Shown here: one piece after another, positions 9,239 to 12,737 of the stretch
Layout: every line of letters starts with the position of its first letter
Numbering within the stretch: position 1 is the first letter of the stretch
From: Smittium culicis
Lineage: Eukaryota > Kickxellomycota > Harpellomycetes > Harpellales > Legeriomycetaceae
NCBI GenBank assembly: GCA_001970855.1
Contig: LSSN01004789.1
Location: forward strand, 1 to 12,737
DNA: 12,737 nt
Direction of reading: 5' to 3'
The notes under the pieces: generated by a model
What the model saw: the letters and a program-made list of their open reading frames with translations, nothing else
Database searches by the model: none
What the model was told of the DNA's origin: nothing
Position numbers and translations under genes: made by a program

Positions 9239-9518
9239 CACTTTCCCATCAAAACTCTTTAAAAAACCAATATTATGATTCGTTCATGATCTAAAAGAAA
9301 ATATACTATTTGCATATAATAATAATTAAGCCAATAGTTGATCGATTTTCGGAAATATTTTATTTATTAAAGATTATTGGTATCAATCAAAATATTTAAA
9401 TTTCTAAGTCTTAAGAATTATTGGTATATTGTAAATTAACAGCAAACAACAAAATTGCTTTTAAACCATATACGAATCATAAAAATAGTTGTCTTTGAGG
9501 GTGTTGGATTTGAATGGG
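9239..9518. mobile_element. Composite of two MITE left ends facing outward (copies E/F)
   Basis: The left boundary is TTAA (9235-9238) followed by CACTTTCCCATCAAAACT and CTTTAAAAAAC, matching the left end of copy A. The right boundary is TTGGATTTGAATGGG followed by TTAA (9519-9522), matching the left end of the family in reverse. The arms resemble each other when one is inverted: both carry TTATGATTCGT, a TAAAAG block and TTTGC. The unit is 280 bp rather than about 190 bp and lacks a recognisable family right end, so it looks like a rearranged or nested pair. A TTAA at 9326-9329 lies exactly 189 bp from the right TTAA. Confidence 0.5.
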
Positions 9519-10086
9519 TTAACTCACCCAGGCTCTTAAGACGTTTTTTGTTATATAAAATTCTGCCAAGCATTTTAAACACAACTAATTAATAAAATTA
9601 TGAAAGATAAAACTTGTATAATAATTAACACAATATATTTAAATAATTAATTAGTTAATAAAGTATCAGCTCATTGACTTGGTGCAGTATAATTTCAAAG
9701 AGAAATTTTACCTAAAATTGTTCAACAACATAAGAAGCTTTTTCCGCAATAAAAGCATTCCCCAAAATAATACAGCAATAGGTCTACAGAATAATTATTG
9801 CTAAAAAAATAGCTCTAAAAAATATAAAAATTTTTTGACATTAAAATAAAAATACAGCCAACCTATTGGCACAGCCTAAACCATATGAAAAGTAAATATT
9901 AATTCAGCAATCTGATTTTACTATTAGGTTTATACAATTATTTTCCAAACTAAACCGACCCCATTAAGCATTAAAGCGAAATCATTCTGGATAATAAAAA
10001 AAACAATTGAAAATATGTATCTAACATTTACTAGAAAGATATTTTTCACTCTTTAGTTTATGCATGTTTTATCAAATTGGTTACTA

Positions 10087-10118
10087 TTCAAACTGCGCTC
10101 TCTTCAGGATTTTTTTTT
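10087..10118 (+). repeat. Repeat family 2, copy 1
   Basis: TTCAAACTGCGCTCTCTTC, then AGGATT and a T run. It is nearly the same as copy 2 at 10258, including an upstream ATTGGTT, but differs by short insertions (ACTATT, GCG). Confidence 0.55.
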
Positions 10119-10257
10119 CTCAGAGTTTATTAAACATAATTTAAATGTAAACAAATATCTATTAAAAAGTATTAAACAAGTTAAAAATATATTACAAAAA
10201 TAAATTTTCAACCGACCCTCCTCTGCCGCTCTACCAGCTCCATACACACTGGGCATT

Positions 10258-10296
10258 GGTTCAAACTCTCTTCAGGATTCAATTTTTTTTTTTTTT
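10258..10296 (+). repeat. Repeat family 2, copy 2, ending in a 14-T run
   Basis: GGTTCAAACTCTCTTCAGG, then ATTCAA and fourteen Ts. It shares TCAAACT and CTCTTCAGGATT with copy 1. GGTTCAAAC superficially resembles a Pol III B box, and the T run a Pol III terminator, but no tRNA fold accompanies them. Confidence 0.5.
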
Positions 10297-10360
10297 AGTA
10301 AAAATAGCGATCAAATTTTAACTAAACACTATGTGAAATTCTACCATTTTCTCTTTCGGG

Positions 10361-10392
10361 GACAATTTGGAGATTCTTTACGAAGAGAGCAT
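10361..10392 (-). repeat. Repeat family 2, copy 3 (inverted)
   Basis: Read on the minus strand it is ATGCTCTCTTCGTAAAGAAT followed by CTCCAAATTGTC, matching copies 4 and 5 (CTTCGTTmAGAATT then CCCAATT or GCCAAAT). Confidence 0.55.
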
Positions 10393-10461
10393 TTTTATCC
10401 ATAGAGAGTTACAGTGTATGACATTTCATATTTATTTATTATCCAGTAAATAAAATCTAGT

Positions 10462-10613
10462 ATTTTTTTAGCAAATAACACTTTCAGAATTAAATATAAA
10501 ATGGAAATGCCTTACCAATCCCGCCAATAATATTTATATAAATAAAATAATCAGACCAATAATTATAAGTTGAAACAAAGTGCTTTCTTCGTTAAGAATT
10601 CCCCAATTAGCAT
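10462..10613 (+). repeat. Repeat family 2, copy 4 (extended)
   Basis: The core GTGCTTTCTTCGTTAAGAAT is at 10580-10599 and is followed by TCCCCAATTAGCATT. It is preceded about 115 bp upstream by TTTTTTTAGCAAATAA. Copy 5 has the same two blocks about 125 bp apart, so the repeat unit may be about 150-160 bp. Confidence 0.5.
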
Positions 10614-11066
10614 TATTTATACTTCCTAAAATAGCCAATCATATTGTAATAATAAACATTAGAATAAGTAAACTAGATATTATTGGATATATAATATCTA
10701 ACGCATCAAATAACAAATACTATACACATTACTTGGCCAATTATTTGTTTTTAATACATTTTAATGTGTTGGAGCCGGAAACGGTTAATAAAATTTCAAT
10801 AGGTGAAAATTCTTACATTGGCCTAAATGTTTTTTTTCCTTGAAATAAAATTTGTGATAAATTATTAAAAATAGTTTATCTATGAGCCCCAGTTGAGTTT
10901 ATAATTACAGCAACTTATTAAGAAACGAAAAATCGATATAAAACTATTAAGCAATCAAAGAATTTAGTTTTTTTGATCCAAAGAAAAATAATTAAAATTA
11001 TTTTGGGGACTCTGAAAGATGTATCATTTTATAATATACGGAGTTGTAATATAAAAAAATTATTAA

Positions 11067-11256
11067 CCCTAGCACGATCGGTAGACTGTTTTTGACTTGC
11101 TTAATGTAGCCAACTGTATTCGACAATTAAAACACTATAACTCCAAGGCTTTAAGAAATATTTGCTACTTGAAAATAATAACATATAGTAATATCATCAT
11201 TAATCATAAACGATTCAATTAATTGATTCTTTAAAAGAGTCTTGGACGGGAAAGGG
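11067..11256 (-). mobile_element. MITE copy D (inverted, 190 bp) with TTAA flanks
   Basis: It is flanked by TTAA at 11063-11066 and 11257-11260. The left edge reads CCCTAGCACGATCGGTAGAC. The right edge, read inward on the minus strand, is CCCTTTCCCGTCCAAGACTC, nearly the same as the left end of copy B (CCCTTTTCCGTCCAACCCTC). The element therefore lies in the opposite orientation to copies A-C. Interior similarity to copy B includes CGRTAGA and a later TTCnACAATT/TTGTTCAAT region. It is non-coding. Confidence 0.7.
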
Positions 11257-11260
11257 TTAA

Positions 11261-12342
11261 ATTATTAAATTTATATAGTATAGTCATTGTGTAAACAACT
11301 GGTATTTTTACCGCGTTTTAGCCCAAATGGCTTCTATTATGGAGAAGTGCTATTTTAGAGGTTTTTTAATGCTAAAAATAGCTTGCAATACACTAGCTAT
11401 AAATTAACATAAAAACAAGCTAAAATCTAGAATTCCTAATATAATATAATATTTTGATTTGTTTATTTTTTTTTAATAAAAAAATAAAACAATTCATCAA
11501 GTGCATGCTTTAGTTGCTATCTTAGAAATTATATTTTGACTCATTTTACAGACATTTTTAAAAGTAGCTGCGAATTGCCTTCTCAGAGTACAATTGACAA
11601 TAGGCCAGGTTATATGTAATATATAAAGCCAATTCACAAATAAAATTTACTAAAACCTGTAAATTTAATTTAATTAGCCTATAAAATCGCCTTAATAAAA
11701 ATGGGATATGCTTCGAACAATAAATCAATATTTTTTTTGATTTAACATTCATAAAGTTGCCTTCTAAGATGGCTGCAATGTCAAGGTTTGCCATATTAGA
11801 GGTTTTTCTGTATTACTACTTGGGAGATGCTTTATGAAAGAATCATTTTATACTATTAGTATTACTGTGCATAAACTTGAATAAAAAGTTAATAACTAGT
11901 AAAAAAAACCGATGTTTTTTTTAGCAAATAAAATTATCTAAATGAAACGAATAAATAGAAAAGTTGAAATACCTCTTCAATACATTCGATTATATTTAAA
12001 ATATTTAATAGACGGAAAAATAATATTAAACTGCAGTAAATTTTTCTCTTCGTTCAGAATTTGCCAAATATTCATATTGAATTTATAAAATATAAAAAAT
12101 AATGGCTTACTGTATTAAAAATTATAAGTTTTAAAGATTTTTTACGCTCTACAAACTAGCAATTAAATGCCTGGGGACCCATAATTTGAAAAGAAAAATT
12201 ATAATCAATAAAATTTCATATATATTAAAGCTCAAAATAGTATGATACAAATCAAATAAGTTATAATTTATCAATAAAAAACATTAAAAATTTCACGAGC
12301 AATACCCTTTAGAACTATTTTCCTTTGTTTTTTCAGCGATTG
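11261..12342. other. AT-rich gene-poor region
   Basis: No gene is supported. It holds repeat family 2 copy 5 and a related pair of short sequences at 11325-11368 and 11767-11807. A near-palindromic A/T run (about 11456-11490) could form a hairpin. The 78-codon minus ORF at 11558-11794 starts in one of the paired repeats and is not credited. Confidence 0.5.
11914..12075 (+). repeat. Repeat family 2, copy 5 (extended)
   Basis: TTTTTTTTAGCAAATAA is at the left and CTCTTCGTTCAGAATTTGCC followed by AAATATTCAT at the right, in the same order and nearly the same spacing as copy 4. Confidence 0.5.
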
Positions 12343-12346
12343 TTAA

Positions 12347-12535
12347 CCCTTTTCCGTCCAACCCTCATTAAAAAAAGTGAATTATCGATTTTCCAGAAAT
12401 TTAAAATCAGCACAATTATTTGCTGCTATTCTAAAACAGGCGAATGGTTATATTTTTCTCGGAATTAAACTACCTTTATTGAACAATGTAGGATATGTTT
12501 CTTAGATCAAAGATGATCTATCGCCTGTGAAAGGG
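12347..12535 (+). mobile_element. MITE copy B (189 bp) with TTAA flanks
   Basis: It is flanked by TTAA at 12343-12346 and 12536-12539. The left end is CCCTTTTCCGTCCAACCCTC; the right end, read inward on the minus strand, is CCCTTTCACAGGCGATAGAT. It aligns throughout with copy A and has the same length. No ORF. TTAA flanks plus ends starting CCC are the hallmark of piggyBac-type elements (established knowledge); the family link is otherwise inferred. Confidence 0.8.
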
Positions 12536-12546
12536 TTAACCCTTTC
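12529..12546. repeat. 18-bp perfect palindrome at the junction of two MITEs
   Basis: GAAAGGGTT followed by AACCCTTTC. It arises because the right terminus of copy B and the left terminus of copy C face each other across a single shared TTAA. Confidence 0.9.
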
Positions 12547-12730
12547 CGGGGCAAGCACCATTAAATTTTTTTAAAAATTGTAATTGGATAAGTCATATTA
12601 TATTTATTTGTTATTGGATATATATAATTTATCAGCCAGTAATTTGTTACTATCTTATATTTATTTATCATTCTGTCGTTAGGTTGGATAATTTTGGTAG
12701 ATCAAAAAAGGCCAACCGCCCCTGAAAGGG
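12540..12730 (+). mobile_element. MITE copy C (191 bp) with TTAA flanks
   Basis: It is flanked by the shared TTAA (12536-12539) and by TTAA at 12731-12734. The terminal inverted repeats are the cleanest in the window: CCCTTTCCGGGGC at the left against CCCTTTCAGGGGC at the right read inward, 12 of 13 matching. The right interior GGTAGATCAAAAAAGGCC matches TGTAGATCATAAACAGCC of copy A. It has the same orientation as copies A and B and is non-coding. Confidence 0.8.
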
Positions 12731-12737
12731 TTAAACA

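Larger units (their letters stand above)
9523..11062. other. AT-rich gene-poor region with dispersed repeats
   Basis: No gene is supported. It holds four of the five copies of the CTCTTCGTTAAGAATT-type repeat and a small GC-richer island at 10207-10260. An 87-codon ORF at 10580-10843 starts inside a repeat copy and is not credited as a gene. Confidence 0.5.

Noticed and set aside
10227..10296. A tRNA gene around the D-arm-like and GGTTCAAAC motifs
   Set aside because: The two motifs are on opposite strands, and neither an acceptor stem nor an anticodon stem can be paired.
11558..11794. 78-codon minus-strand ORF
   Set aside because: Its start lies within one of a pair of repeats and the rest is an aliphatic, Tyr-rich translation typical of AT-rich non-coding DNA. 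No motif was seen.
1..12737. CRISPR arrays, bacterial promoters, Shine-Dalgarno sites, rRNA genes
   Set aside because: No regular spaced repeats or rRNA-like segments were seen, and the gene structure is eukaryotic.

Overview
The window looks like nuclear DNA of an AT-rich eukaryote with short spliceosomal introns, most likely a fungus. The support is: candidate introns of 79-94 nt, one with a clear TACTAA branch site; a non-LTR retrotransposon with a C-terminal zinc knuckle; and TTAA-flanked miniature transposons. An early-diverging insect-gut fungus of the Smittium type would fit, but that is an inference from general resemblance. Nothing suggests bacterial organisation (no ribosome binding sites, no operons).

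Layout. Positions 1-546 hold the 3' end of a decayed LINE-like reverse transcriptase gene, cut by the window edge and broken by a one-base frameshift. From 547 to about 3540 the DNA is AT-rich and gene-free apart from one 189-bp MITE (2408-2596). Positions 3545-8849 (minus strand) form what I read as one five-exon gene, although unspliced reading shows several separate ORFs. Joining the ORFs at four introns keeps the frame open throughout and gives 1650 residues: three divergent nucleoside-diphosphate-kinase-like (NDK-like) domains in the first 490 residues, then a very long disordered Ser/Asn-rich tail ending in a basic, proline-rich region with PxxP motifs. Just upstream (8894-9213, minus) is a weaker candidate for a two-exon small membrane protein. 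From 9214 to the right edge there is no convincing gene. The space is filled with dispersed repeats.

Two repeat families stand out. The first is a MITE family of near-constant length (189-191 bp) with CCCTTTC ends and TTAA flanks, as in piggyBac-type elements: 2408-2596, 11067-11256 (inverted), 12347-12535 and 12540-12730, plus a scrambled composite at 9239-9518. The last two full copies abut and share one TTAA, which creates an 18-bp perfect palindrome. The second family has a core resembling CTCTTCGTTAAGAATT and recurs five times between 10087 and 12075, on both strands. No transposase is present, so the MITEs must have been moved from elsewhere.

The strongest results are the rebuilt gene with three NDK-like domains, in which only the third keeps a histidine at the catalytic position, and the TTAA MITE family.
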